Source: Brachionus plicatilis
Taxonomy: Eukaryota > Rotifera > Eurotatoria > Ploima > Brachionidae
Direction of reading: 5' to 3'
DNA length: 64,000 nt
NCBI GenBank assembly: GCA_010279815.1
Contig: QEOQ01000316.1
Span: forward strand, 1,636,193-1,700,192
In this document: positions 11,758 to 23,548 of the stretch, in pieces
Layout: every line of letters starts with the position of its first letter
Position numbering within the stretch: position 1 is the stretch's first letter
The notes under the pieces: model-generated
Seen by the model: only the letters and a program-made list of their open reading frames with translations
Told to the model about the DNA's origin: nothing
The model's database searches: none
Program-made: the position numbers and the translations under genes

Positions 11758-14531
11758 ATTTGACGCAAAAATAAAAAAAAAAAAATATTAAAGTGATAAT
11801 TTAAATTTTCTTCTCCAACTATTTATACTCATTTTTGCAAAATCGATTTACTTCAAATCAATCGATTAAAAATCGATATTTTTTTATTGAAATTTTAAAG
11901 GGCCATTTGAAATTTATTCCTATAGAAACCTTTCAAAATTTCTTACATGCTAGGTAGGCTTTTCGTTCAAATGCATTTCTTTTGTTTTTTGAAACATGTG
12001 TTTTTCCAATATAAGATTTGAAATTTTAATTGTATTTATTCAAATGAAAAATGTGTTTTTTCGATTTATGGAAAAAGTCTTTGTATTGATTGATTTCGGT
12101 GCGTGCCCACATGATTCTCATTAATAAATTTTCATTAAGAATATTGCAAATTGTTTATATGACCTTTTTGAAATCAAAAAATCAATTTGTTTGAACTCTT
12201 AGCAATTTTTTTTTAATTAGTTTGAAAATTACTTGGAAATTCAGGTTCTTTTTTTTTATAAAAAAATACTAATAATTGGTTCAGTTCAACTTAGTTAAAA
12301 AAACAATCGCTTTTGGGTCGATTGAACTTACTTTAGAAAAATAAAAAATTGACAATTTTTGCAAATTTAAAAGACAAATTCAACAAATTCTTTAAATTAT
12401 TTTATTCGAAAAGTTTATCTCAAAAATTGTTGAATTTTTTTTGATTTATTTAAAAAAAAGTAAATTTTTTTTTCTTTTTCAATGTCCAAAGTTTGAGCAC
12501 AAATTAAATTTTATTTTTATTTCCTTTTGATCTCTAGTTTTTAAGAACATTTCAGAATGTTGAAGCAAAAAATTCAGTGACTTTTGAAAAAGGACGAATA
12601 AAATGGATACAAAAAAATACAACCTATTAAGATACTCTATTAAAAAAAAATTTAATTAAAAAAATTTCGATTGATAAATTTTTTCAATTTTAATTCGTAT
12701 GAATTGGTTTTTTTTGGTAAGTTTTTTATTTATTTATTTTTTTTAATTTAATCTTCTTCAGGAGAATTACAATAAGAATTTAGAAGGAAAAAAAGATAAA
12801 AATTCAAGTAAAATAAAACAAAGAAGGTTCTTTATGTTTTAAATCTTATGTTGTTCAGACAAAGCTTAAAGAGTCAGAGACACATTAATGATAGTAGAAA
12901 TACCACTTCTATTTACCTTTAATCCATTCACTCTCTCAATAAGGGAAGATAAATTTATATTAAATGAAAAGATGCAAAATCACCACCAAAGTTCCAGCAA
13001 AATTCAAAGGTGCCTAAAAACAAAAATTTTTTTGAATGTTAAATTATAAACCTTAGTTTTTCTATAAAGTTAATAAAATTTGAATTTTTTTTTTTTTTTT
13101 AAATTCAGGTTTAAGTATAATTCAAAAATAAAATAAATAATTTAATAAATCCTTATCATAATCAATGGTAATTAAGACAGTTTTTTAATTATGATATTTT
13201 TAACGTGTTGGAATTAAACACTAATTTCAAATATTATCTAGTTTGAATAAAAATAAACCAAAAAATGTATGCTTTACTTGATTCTTTACAAAATTTTAAA
13301 CTTAAATTTAAGCATTTTCTAGCCAAGCATTTACGGAATTGAAATTATTTTTTTCTTGGCAAATATTAATATGATATATCAATTTATTATTCTTTAAATA
13401 TTTAGATAAAAAAATTCTATTGATATCAATTAGATCTAGACGATCATGGCTTGAAAAAATTTTGTTTAGACTTACTCTAAAAAATTAAATAAACGTTTAA
13501 GTAATCGTTTTTTATAAAAAAAAAAATTTGCATTTAAAAATCAATTAAAACATTTTGATTAAAAGTGATTTTTAATATATAAATAATATCAAATTCATTA
13601 GTAATTTCGATATTAACACTGGATTAAACTTTTTTCTTTTCAATCAAAAAATTATTAAAATTTCGACTTAAAAATGAAAAAAATGTACTTTTTTAATGTT
13701 TTATTACAATTATAAATATTTATTTAAAAATAAATTGAATTTTAAAAATTTTTAGAGTTTTTTTTCTTTTTTTAAGAGCTAAAATTTCAAATTTGTCAAA
13801 TAAAATTTTAAATTGTCAAAATATTGGACACAAAAAATGATTATACACTTAAATTTTATCATATTACACAATAATTCGAGAAAATTTTTTTTCCAAAAAA
13901 AAAAAAAAAAACAAAAAAAATCACAATTTTGGCACTAAGCTAATTGATCAAGAGACAAGCACTGGAGGGTCGTGCAATTTTGTATTGTCGAAAAAATCCA
14001 AACAAAAATAAAATAGATAAAATGCGCTAAAAATTAGGGTCCAATGGTCAAATTCTAGAAAAATTGCTATAAAATCCACTGATTATAAAAAAGGTAAAAT
14101 TAAATTATAAGAATGTTTAAAAGACATTGACAATTGTTCATCACAGTGCATATTATATATAAATATATATATACGTTCGAGATACAAAAAAATCCGAAAC
14201 GAATTGAAATTGGAAAAAAATTAAAATAATTGAAAGATTAATTAAAAAAAAACTTAAAAATTTTTGATTTATGGCTCATGCGCTTTTTGTATGACATTGC
14301 TCGACTAAGCAAAACTTTTTGGGATTTTTTTTGATTTTTAAAAATTTCGATTTTTGCCACTTTAAAAACTTAAAACATAAATTAAAACTAGAGATAAACT
14401 TAAGAAGAAAAACAAAAAAAATCATCCGATATTGCACACACACGACAATAATTAGAATTTTATCTATATCAATAGTAAGCATGTATATATGATTTTATAT
14501 AGGGGGGCCAATTGAGGAACCAAGTGGGGCT
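11758..14531. other. Long intergenic region, AT-rich
   Basis: Contains many poly-A/T runs and an alternating AT tract around 14150-14172. No exon chain or RNA gene recognised. It includes the promoter side of the insulin-like peptide gene and the 3' flank of the small gene at 14532; no regulatory motif could be supported. Confidence 0.4.
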
Positions 14532-14894
14532 TTATCGTCTGGCGCGCTTGTATTTACAATCGGCGCGGTAGGTTTGAATGCTCTCCAGATTGAACATTAG
14601 CAGTGGCTTAAGATTGTCGAAGTCTGGCGCTTCGAAAGCTTCCAGTCGGTCCCGAGGACTGAACACATTTTGCACTCTGCGCTGAAAATTCTGGTTGGAG
14701 GTGGCGCTCGGAGCTGCCGGGCTGGTTGCTGCCGAACTTGATCCCGAGCCCGGCGAACTCGCCAGACTTGCTGATTGTGGACCCGATTGCATGTAGTCCG
14801 CGCCGCATGTCATAGGCTCCTTGGACAAAAGTTAGCAAACTCAATTAGCATCTAATCAACTTACTTGTATTTTGTGCTTGTTGATTCGAGACAT
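14532..14894 (-). CDS. Small unknown protein, Ser/Ala/Pro-rich centre
   Basis: Two exons, 14894-14865 and 14819-14532, joined in frame by GT/AG, giving 105 residues from the ATG (MSRINKHKIQ...). The frame stays open upstream of this ATG to a possible acceptor near 14940, so a further 5' exon is possible. Residues about 25-60 are low-complexity Ser, Ala, Gly and Pro; the C-terminal third is ordered-looking (FEAPDFDNLKPLLMFNLES) and ends in a basic KYKRARR. Base composition is clearly more GC-rich than the flanks, which supports coding. I do not recognise the family. It lies 0.5 kb downstream of perilipin on the same strand. Confidence 0.55.
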
Positions 14895-15188
14895 TGCCGC
14901 AAATAGTCCAAATTCCAGTGTGCCTTTTTTTCTAAAAATTTCTCAATTCTTAAGCTCTTAAGAAGAAAATTTCAAGCTTTTTGTTGAAAAGAAATTTCAA
15001 ACTGATTGCAAGTGTTAACTAACAAGAATTTATAAAGTCCATGATGTGCTTTGCTAAAAAAATGTTTATGATGTCGAGAGCAAAAGTAATTGCTACTAAT
15101 TTGTAAGCTTAAGACATGTTCAATTTGAATTCAAGGCTTCAATAAATTCGAACTTCGCAATTCAAAAAAACAATTAAAATTTTTTTTC

Positions 15189-15214
15189 TTTCTCTCTCTC
15201 TTTTTTTTTTTTTT
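15189..15214. repeat. Pyrimidine (TC/T) tract
   Basis: A run of alternating TC followed by poly-T, downstream of perilipin. Ordinary microsatellite. Confidence 0.6.
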
Positions 15215-15420
15215 ATTTATTTAAAAAAATAAATTTTTTCACAAAAGCTTAAAATAGTAATTTTGATGATCATGACTAAAATATTTTTTTAAAATAATTA
15301 CAAAAAATAAATATTATTTAAAGAAAAAAAGGCTTAAAGTTAATTAGTTTAATAAATATGTATAGATAATTTCAGAACGAAAAATTCTCAGTTTACATGG
15401 ATGCTTAACGAAAAAGGATT

Positions 15421-17196
15421 CTAGGCATAGAGTAGACTGTCTCTAGATTGGTCAACTTGGATGTTTGTTTGAGTTTGATTTTGGCTCTCGCTGGATTCGT
15501 CCGATGTGGCATCGCTCTCAGTCTCTTGGGTTGACGAGCCGGTCACGTCGGACTCCTCGTCGTCGGTTTCGTTGCCGACGCTGTGCGAGTAGTCCAAATT
15601 TTCGCTCAACATTGACTTTTTCAATAGATCAATGTCTTCGACAATGGTGATTTTGTTTTCATTAAGAGACGGGCTGGTGAATGGTGTCTGCAGTGTTTGG
15701 TCGGGCGACGAGCTCGATGACTTTGGTCCTGATTCGTCTGGCACTGGTAAACGGAATTTTTCGTTCGAAATCGACTCGCTATTTGCTTCTGTTTCTTGTT
15801 TAGTATCTTTCATTTTTTGGCTCTGCCTTTCTGGAATTCTTTTCTAATCCAAATTGGAAGAATTTTGAAAAAAATTTTTTAAATAAAGAGAAGAAAAAAT
15901 TTGTTTAGTTTTATTATCTAGTCAACTGTTTAATTAAACGGTCTTACGAAAAGCTGCGCCACTTTCAGGTCATACACAACCTGAAACATTTGGTTCGTGT
16001 AAGACACTAGAGCTTGGTGAATCGAGCCCAATTGTTCAATTATGTAATTCAAATAATTGCCAAAATTTTGCTTTAAATTTTAAAATTCATTTTGTAATTT
16101 AAATAGAGAAAAATGGGAAAGATTACTGTTTTCATTTGGCTCATTAGTTGGTCAACATTTTGCTTTATTTTCGATCCATTGAAAACAAGCGGAAAATTTT
16201 TCACCAAATTCATGTAGTTGTCGACCAGCTGGGACACATCAGTCAAAATGGCACTCGAATAATTCTTGCACAAACTTTCCAAATTCTAAATAAAAAATTT
16301 GAAAAAAATTTTTTTTTTTTTTTTAATTTTTTATTCTACTTGTAGAGATAGATTATTAGAATGGATAAAATTGACACACTGGGAGACCAGAGTGTTATCT
16401 TTGACTTGTTTGAAGCTGGTCAGGACTCTGTCCTGCGCCTCGGAGACCAGAAGCAAGGAAAAATCTTTCAAAGTGTTCAATTTGCTGATCAAGGCTTCGA
16501 ATTGAAAGTGAAGACGGTCTAGCTGTTGAAATGTAGCAGTGTAGAGACGATTGTTGATGTCGTAGATTCTGCGCAATGTGTTGTGGTCGCCTGATGAGAT
16601 CAAGCGCTTTTTGTGTTCCATTTGTTGCTGAGGCAACAAGTAATCCAGCGATTTTTCGGTCAAGTCCAAGAGTGGATTGGTAATCAATTTGGCATATCTG
16701 TTTTCCAAACAAGTATCTAGCACACTCATGCTTAGATCAGCTGTTTTTTCCTTAATATTATCAATGGGAGCAACAACAGTTTTGTTGTAGATAAATTTGG
16801 CCTGCTGGAACGCGTTCTCTCTCAATTGATCAGTTGGTTTATTTATGGATGGATAAGTTTGTTCCAAGTCATTTAGTTTGCCGTACAAATAAGAGTCAAC
16901 AGATTCAACTTTGGAATTTTTTTTTAATTTTTTTTCTCAATTAACAGAAGTGTTTTACTTGGTTTTTTCCAGATTGAAGTAATTGGTGAAGCAGCAAAGG
17001 CCATGGTCTTTACCGAAAGCTCAGCCAAGTTGAACGAAGTTCTCAGGATCATGTTTTTGTCTTTTACTTTGCCATAGTAGTCTGTGACGTTGCTCAATGC
17101 GGAATTAACAACCGGAATGTCGGCAATGCGGTCAATGGTCTTGAGTCCTGTTTTGGATTCCATTTCTTTTTGCTCTCTCAAATGCTTTCTGTACAT
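15421..17196 (-). CDS. Perilipin-family lipid-droplet protein
   Basis: Five exons in reading order: 17196-16959, 16908-16340, 16285-16127, 16070-15948, 15843-15421; phases consistent, 503 residues. The N-terminal PAT-type region carries RIADIPVVNSALSNVTDYYGKVK, matching the perilipin pattern VANLPLV..., followed by a YPSINKP segment like the family's LPILNQP. The motif SLDYLLPQQ matches the conserved perilipin LVDxYLP before the helical bundle. Exons 2-4 are long amphipathic helices. The last exon is a disordered, acidic, Ser/Thr-rich tail ending DSLLYA. Perilipins coat lipid droplets and control lipase access. Vertebrates have PLIN1-5; this single gene looks PLIN2/3-like but orthology is not resolved. 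Alternative start at an internal Met about 11 codons on is possible. Confidence 0.88.
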
Positions 17197-17637
17197 TTAG
17201 ACACGTGGGAATTTTAAAGTGATTTTACAAAAAATCTATAATTAATTTAAATAGTTTTAGTAGGAGTGGAAGGGGGCTTGAAAAAAGGAATAATTAGCTG
17301 CTCCTTAAATTAGAAATAAATTTTTTTTTATTTAAAAATAGAAAAAAAATTTTAAATGTTATTTCACTAATGGAGCCTTCTTATAGCGGAGGTGTCCCAT
17401 CCACTTAGAAAAAATATTCGGGATAAGATATTTAAATTGGACTTTGAACAACTTTAAAGCAATTATCTTAGATAAAAAAAATATTTATACTTTAAACTCA
17501 AGCTTATTTTAACTCTCTCTCTTTTGGTAAATTTGGATGGCAGCTTTAAGATTTAGACACACAGTAAAGAAACATGCATTTAAATTTTTTTGCTAGATGG
17601 GTATTCTATTTTTTTTGAACGCAATACGCTTTGAAAA

Positions 17638-17656
17638 AAGAGAGAGAGAGAGAGAG
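17638..17656. repeat. (GA)n microsatellite
   Basis: About nine GA units in the upstream flank of perilipin, 440 bases above its start. GA tracts can act in animal promoters, but nothing here shows function. Confidence 0.7.
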
Positions 17657-18322
17657 ATTTTGTTTTTAGTTTGTAGAGATTTTTGCATTCATTCAAGAGA
17701 TTAAGTGTGCAATTTGAATGAATCAAATGCAATTTAAATATTTGAAAGCACAATTTTAATTTTTTTTTATTTAAGGGCTATGATGAACTATCAAGTTTTT
17801 TGCACGATTCTAGCAGTCTAATAAATTAGAATATTCTTTGAAAAAAAAATAGAATTTAATAAAATTTTAAAAATTTTATTCTAGAAAATTTAGCCACTTG
17901 AAATTTGCCTTCGAGCCTACCTTCAAAGTCTACAAAAGATAAGAGTCAATTTGATTTTATAACTTACACGTGTAGATAAAAAAATGAATAAAAATTTCAA
18001 AATAATTTAATCTAAATTTAAAATGGCCCAAATATATTTTTTATAATATCTATTCTTTTTTATTTTATTTTGTTTTTTATTAAATTTAAACAAAAATTAA
18101 TTCTTTTTTATTAATAAAATAAAATAAATTCTACCATAGAAAATTTGAAAAAAAAAATTTGCATTTGGATGAAATTTAAAGCTATTTTGGAATTAATTCA
18201 CTTGTACAAATTTTGATGCTTTTTGAGCTTAAAAGTTCCATTCTAAAAAATTGATCTATCCATTTTTTACTCACATTTGGGTCTACTGAAAAAATTAACC
18301 ATCGATCATTTTTTTTCTAAGT

Positions 18323-18590
18323 TAAAAAAATGGTATTGTGAAATTCAAATTCAAATTGAGCAAAAATTCTTCCTTTTTTGATGAATTAAAATCAAAATTA
18401 ATAAAATATACTTAAAAAAATACAACATACTTTTTTACACCTTTATTGCCTAAAATAAAATATTATTGATTAAAGCAGTATTTTTTAAAGTATATTTTAT
18501 TAATTAAAATCAAAATGATTTTGATTTTAATTCATCAAATAAGGAAGAATTTTTGTTCAATTTGAATTTGAATTTCACAATACCAAAAAA
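18323..18590. mobile_element. Miniature inverted-repeat element
   Basis: The left arm TGGTATTGTGAAATTCAAAT and its continuation through ...CTTCC return as the reverse complement at the right (...GAAATTTCACAATACCA type). Arms are about 60-75 bases, with a second inverted stretch (ATGATTTTGATTTTAATTC) inside. No coding content: a non-autonomous DNA element. Superfamily unknown. Confidence 0.6.
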
Positions 18591-18965
18591 TTAAAATTTT
18601 TAGAAGATTAAATTTAGAATATTCAAAATTGATTTTTGGTACCGATTTTTTAAAACAGTTTATTTAAGTAATGTTTTAAAGGCTTCGATTAATTATCAAT
18701 TAGCGGATTTTTGGTTTAAATAACCTCTAAACTGTTATTAAAAGATTTTTAAAAATTTTAAAATGATGGATTAATTAAAAACACTGCTAAAAAGCAGAAT
18801 TTATTTGAAAATTTAGTTTTAAAATTTGAATTCAATCAATGAACTAAATTCTTAAAATATTAAAATTTTCTTTATTTTAAAAAGCTAAATTAAAAGTGGT
18901 CTTTTGTGATTTCCATAATTCAAAAAAAAATTTTCAAAAATTTTTAATCAAATTAATTAACTAAA

Positions 18966-19748
18966 TTAGAATGCCATTCCACCACTGCATTCAATGGAAG
19001 CCCCAGTGATGTATGAACTTGAGTCCGAAGCTAAAAACAAAGCTAACTGAGCAATGTCTTGAGGCTGGCCGATTCTTCTCAAAGGCACGGATTTGATTAT
19101 TTTTTGTAATATATTTTCCGGTACATGATTAGTCATAGGTGTTTCGATCAATCCGGGTAGAATGGCATTGCATCGAATATTAAATTTTCCAATTTCTTTA
19201 GCAATTGTTTTGGTCATGCCTTCAACTCCTGCTTTAGATGCAGCGTAGTTTGTTTGCCCGATGTTTCCATACTTGCCAACCACGCTGGCTAAGTTAATCA
19301 AACTAGCGTATGTTGGCATTTTACTTGGATCAGTGGTCTTTAAATTTTCCATCAAACATCTAACAGCCAATTGATTTACCAAAAAAGTTCCTTTTAAATT
19401 TACATTGATCACTTTGTCAAAGTCTTTTTCGCTCATTTTTAGCATAACTTGATCTCTGGTTATACCAGCACTATTGACTACTACATTCGGTATTGACTCG
19501 TGTGACTCTCTGATTGACTTAAACAAGTTTTCAACATCGCCACTGATGGATACATCACATGTGTGAGTTGATATCCGAATTTGTCGATCTTTATTTTCAG
19601 TCTGTATCTCTTCGGATAATTTGTTCAAAGTATCTTTTGATAAATCAGCTAGACAAAGATTGGCACCATTCTTGGCGTATAATTTGGCTATTGATTTTCC
19701 GATACCGCTCGCACCTCCTGTAATTAAAGCTAATTTATTGGCAAGCAT
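18966..19748 (-). CDS. HSD17B8: HSD17B8-like short-chain dehydrogenase (mitochondrial ketoacyl reductase type)
   Basis: Single-exon gene, 260 residues, complete classical SDR. The cofactor loop TGGASGIG is at residues 10-17, CDV at 64-66, NSAG at 92-95, and the catalytic Ser155, Tyr168 and Lys172 (YAASK) are all present. KVINVNLKGTFLV, SVVGKYGNIGQTNYAASKAG and the ending SYITGASIECSGG closely follow vertebrate HSD17B8 and bacterial FabG. HSD17B8 forms a heterotetramer with CBR4 to reduce 3-ketoacyl chains in mitochondrial fatty acid synthesis and can oxidise 17-beta-hydroxysteroids. A bacterial FabG-type origin is not needed: the flanking DNA and codon use look the same as other genes here. 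The exact subfamily (HSD17B8 versus CBR4) is the main uncertainty. Confidence 0.85.
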   Translation of the reverse strand: MLANKLALITGGASGIGKSIAKLYAKNGANLCLADLSKDTLNKLSEEIQTENKDRQIRISTHTCDVSISGDVENLFKSIRESHESIPNVVVNSAGITRDQVMLKMSEKDFDKVINVNLKGTFLVNQLAVRCLMENLKTTDPSKMPTYASLINLASVVGKYGNIGQTNYAASKAGVEGMTKTIAKEIGKFNIRCNAILPGLIETPMTNHVPENILQKIIKSVPLRRIGQPQDIAQLALFLASDSSSYITGASIECSGGMAF

Positions 19749-20837
19749 TTTTTAGTTATCATAAAAGTTTTGCTTTTAATAAGAAATTAATTTTTTTTAA
19801 TATTTTAATTTAGATAAATATGGCAAATTAAAATTAAATTTTGCATTTGGATTTATCCAAATGAAAAGAAGTTCCAAATTTTGATATGAATTTTCTTGGC
19901 CTTTTTTGCAGGAAAAATGTAATTAAAAATTAAATTTAAATCATTTTTTTAAAATTAATTTAGAAATTAAATGGTAAATAATTTGTATTCCCTTTTTTAC
20001 AGAGTTTTTTTAATTTCGGAGACTTATACGTAAAATAATAAAGGAAGAATAGGTAAAATTTTAATTTTTAAAAGTTTATTTGAAATTCTCTTATTGATTA
20101 CAATCCTTGTTTTCTGTCAAAATTAATTTGTTTAAATTTAAATTTTCAGAATGAATTTGTCAGAATATAGACACTAGATCATTTTAATATTTATTCGTTA
20201 CTACGCCTCATAGGCGACTTAAAATAAAAAAAAGACAATAAATATTAATAAATTTAATAATTGTAAAATAAACAAAATTAATTAAATATAAATTTCATGG
20301 TGCTGAATTTATCAGCACTGTTTTATTTTATTCAAAATATCCTTGAAAAATTTTAAGTTAACTTGACTTTTCCAAATCAGATCACACAAATTAAAAATGG
20401 CATAATGATTTTCCGTCAATAAATTTTTTCAAAAATAAATTTATTTTCATAAAATAAGACGTCAATTAAAAAAATAGAAGTCAATTAATTTTTATTTTAT
20501 TATTTAAATTTTATATAACAATTGAATGATTATAAATATTCTCGGTAATTTAGGAAAATTTACTGTATTTTTTAAAATTATTTAAAAAAATAAATAAAAA
20601 AAGATTCAGAAAAGCGGGCTCAAACGAAGGTTTATCTGCCAAACATAACGTCCCCTGGGATAAACCCAAAAATGTTTTTTAAATAAAAAAAAAATTATTC
20701 TGGATCGATTATAGGAACAGTAGAGGATAAAGAAGTTTCAGAAGCCTTAAGTTCGTTAATAGACATTCAAATTGTTAATTGATTTTTATTTATTTTAATT
20801 GACGTTTTTAATAAAATATTAATTGATTTCGGTTAAA

Positions 20838-21500
20838 TTGAATTTTTGAATATTATTAAAATAACGACTACTAACTTTGAAAATTAATTTTGAAATCAGA
20901 TTTTTAGTAATCAAGCTTTATCAATAAAATCTTTAATACATGTCCGGCTAAATTCAATTATTTATTAATTTTATTAATTAATAACATTAAAATGAAAAAT
21001 TAAAAATCCAATAAATTAAAATAGTATTTAATTATTTTAGAATTTAATATCTATATTAAAAATCAATCACATTTTTGGATTTTATTTTATAACAGTCCTT
21101 TAAGTTATATTTGAAAAAGATTCAAAATGTTAGTAAAATATTCAAATTAATATTTCCTTGGTAAAATGAAATAAACTGATTATTTTATCGATTAAAATTT
21201 TTATTTTTGTTTTTTTGAATTTTTAAATAATTTCTGACTTGTTTACAATTAATTTGTTTTGTTTACTTAAGAAAAAAAATATTTATTGATCTAAAGTTTT
21301 AGTAATTATTCCTACTAAACATTATTAATTATTAAGTAAAGGTTTTCTGTTTTGCTTGTTTTGCCTAGAATTAATTGATGTTATTTAGAAGAATTTTTAA
21401 TTTACATCATTGCAAGACAAGAACTTATGTCAAATAATTTTTCCAAGTCATGAAATCAATTCTTTTCTAAATTTTTTTTTCTGTTCTGTTACTCTAGACC
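20838..21500 (+). repeat. Interspersed 0.65-kb repeat, copy A
   Basis: Nearly identical to 26458-27095 in the same orientation. It starts TTGAATTTTTGAATATT and ends at ACTCTAGACC. Differences are scattered substitutions plus one indel near 21340-21395. No terminal inverted repeats and no coding frame. Family unknown. Confidence 0.85.
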
Positions 21501-21900
21501 GTATCAAATCGACTTTTTGAGTTAAATGAGAGATATTTCAGGGCAGCATAGAGTCATGTTGTTCCATTGGTCGTCAGACTGGTGGAAGAATATAGAGAAG
21601 GTTTCGAATCAAGAAATATCGAATATCCAACTCCATTGTGTAATTTCTACCTAACAATTTCTTCTTTATATCCTGAACAATCAAATATTTAAACATGTCT
21701 AAACTCAAGTTATTTCAACATATCGTTTTTAATTTTCTTTTCATTATTTAGACTTATTTATCCTTTTTTTTTTCGTTTATTATTTATTTTATTTTTTATT
21801 ATCTTATTCAACTTTATTTTAATTTTTTTTTATATTCTGAAGGAGCATTAGCTCGGTACAGATTAGCAAATAAATAAGAATTAAAAATAAAAATAAATAA
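21501..21900 (+). mobile_element. 5'-truncated LINE 3' end
   Basis: Carries the last codons of a non-LTR reverse transcriptase ORF, readable as RYFRAA...HVVPLVVRLVEEYREG...YPTPL, then a 3' UTR with GGAGCATTAGCTCGGTACAG and a tail of AAATA repeats. The same sequence, inverted, lies at 39893-40310, where more of the ORF survives. Insertion begins exactly at the end of the 0.65-kb repeat. Confidence 0.75.
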
Positions 21901-22167
21901 ATAAATAAAAACAATTAATTTTTTTAATATTATTTTTTTTTTCAGAATTCTGGTCTCTAATGAAAAATAAATCTTCAGTTATAAAATTAATATTTAAAGT
22001 TTTTTCTAATAAAATATAGTTAAAATTTTATATCCTTAAATTATTTAAAAAATACGTCTAAATAATTAAGATGTATTATTAAAAACGGTTTAAAAAAGAG
22101 CTGATTTTGCTTGTAAGATTGGTTTTAATCAAAAGACGATATAGTCTTCAACAATAACGAAAAAGTG

Positions 22168-22562
22168 GATATAATGGCAAGATGAAGTTTGATCAATTTT
22201 CATCATCAGATGATCAAAATTATCAAATCAAACTAAAACTTTAAAGTGTATTTTAATTTTTTAATACAATTTGTGTAGACGTAAATTTTTGGTTTTAACA
22301 TACTTTGTTAAATCTAAAGGTAAAATCTGCAAAAGTCTGCAAAAAATTATCCACTTAAAATAGCATCATTTCGATAATGTGCATTCTGCATTGTACATAT
22401 TGATTTTGCAGAGTTTATTTTTTATTAAACATAGTATGTTAAATCCAAAAATTTATCTCTGCATTATTTCTATTAAGAAATAACAATCTATTTAATAGAT
22501 TTAGTTTGATTTGATAATTTTGAGCATCAAAAATTGATCATAAACTTCAAATTGCCGATATG
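22168..22562. mobile_element. Miniature inverted-repeat element
   Basis: Left arm (…GAAGTTTGATCAATTTTCATCATC…TCAAATCAAACTAAA, about 70 bases) returns inverted at 22497-22562. A second inverted pair around AACATA(C)TTTGTTAAATC and GTATGTTAAATCC lies inside, so it forms a long hairpin. No coding content. Confidence 0.6.
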
Positions 22563-23351
22563 ATGTGATGCTATTAAATATGATAAAAATAAAGTCTGAA
22601 TTTCAAAATAATTATTTAAAAAATTAAAAACTACTAAAAAAAATGAAATTGGAAATATTTTTAATGGGGCCGAGAAATGAAGGTGGTCTTTCATAAAAAT
22701 AAATAAACTTAATGAGAAATATTTATTTTTAATCTTCTTTTACAAATAAAATGAAATATTTAAAAAAAAAATAAATAAATTTTTTTATTTGAAACCATTT
22801 GAAATTTCATTAAAAATGAATTACATGTATGATTTAAAATTCATTATTATTATTACAGATATTCTTCACCATAATCAGGTATGAATCCAACTTATTCATT
22901 AATCCCACTCTCAACAAAATAAACTTTATTATCTTTATTACTTAATTTGATAGAAACTATTTTCTAATTTCAACAATGCTTATGCAATTTGAATTTAAAA
23001 TTTAAATTTTTCCTATTTTCTAAATTTGAATTTCACATCCTAACAACCACGTATGAGTCTAAACCTTCATGCTAAGGGTATAAATTACTTTAAATTCGAA
23101 TATCTTTAAATGATTAAAAATAAAAAAAAATGTGCGTCGGATAGCTTTTCATCTTCAATGTCTGTGTTGATATTAAGATCAAATTTTTTCTCAGTTCAAA
23201 TATTAATATTCAAAATAGCTATCAGCCCAAATTTAAAGTTATTTTTAAATATATAAAAATCAATTCTACTACTACAACAATTGCACGTTATGTAAATTTG
23301 GAAATTAAATTAAAAAAAAATTCAATTTTCTAGCTGATAATTTCTTTTGCA

Positions 23352-23536
23352 CTACGATTTTGAGTTTCTCTGCTTCTTAATCATTACATAAGCATTACGA
23401 ATGTATGCTTCGACAAATTGCACAAGCTCATTAGTGATTAATAATTTATTAGTATTAACAACTCCCAATTTTAATACTTCACTATTTATTACTAATCTCG
23501 TATCTTTGAAGAACTTATTTAGAAATTGTTTTATGT
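23352..23536 (-). CDS. Unassigned C-terminal exon, head to head with IPMK
   Basis: An acceptor-like CTAG at about 23537 opens a frame reading IKQFLNKFFKDTRLVIN...ITNELVQFVEAYIRNAYVMIKKQ and a stop at 23352. Codon choice and the hydrophobic pattern look coding, unlike surrounding DNA. The FKD...(I/V)NSEVLKL...FVEA..RNA spacing loosely recalls the histone-fold protein CENP-X, but the last helix is missing and I would not name it. No ATG is in frame; the 5' exon would have to lie across the IPMK gene on the other strand. It could also be a gene remnant. Confidence 0.35.
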
Positions 23537-23548
23537 CTAGTCCAAAAT

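Larger units (their letters stand above)
17197..18965. other. Intergenic, AT-rich, with microsatellite and MITE
   Basis: Holds a GA repeat near 17638-17656 and a 270-base inverted-repeat element at 18323-18590 (listed separately). No gene recognised. Confidence 0.4.
19749..23351. other. Intergenic, repeat-bearing
   Basis: Contains one copy of a 0.65-kb repeat, a truncated LINE 3' end and an inverted-repeat element, listed separately. The rest is AT-rich DNA with no supported gene. The stretch 20600-20760 has a few GC-richer bases and open frames but no recognisable domain. Confidence 0.4.

Noticed and set aside
14608..14844. Alternative frame of the small unknown gene reading GAYDMRRGLHAIGS...
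   Set aside because: Overlaps the chosen frame entirely. The other frame has a better ordered C-terminus, an in-frame upstream exon and a natural stop; this one looks like a GC-driven shadow.
18966..19748. Bacterial contamination or recent horizontal transfer of FabG
   Set aside because: Intronless and FabG-like, but animal HSD17B8 has the same motifs, and AT content and codon use match neighbouring animal genes.
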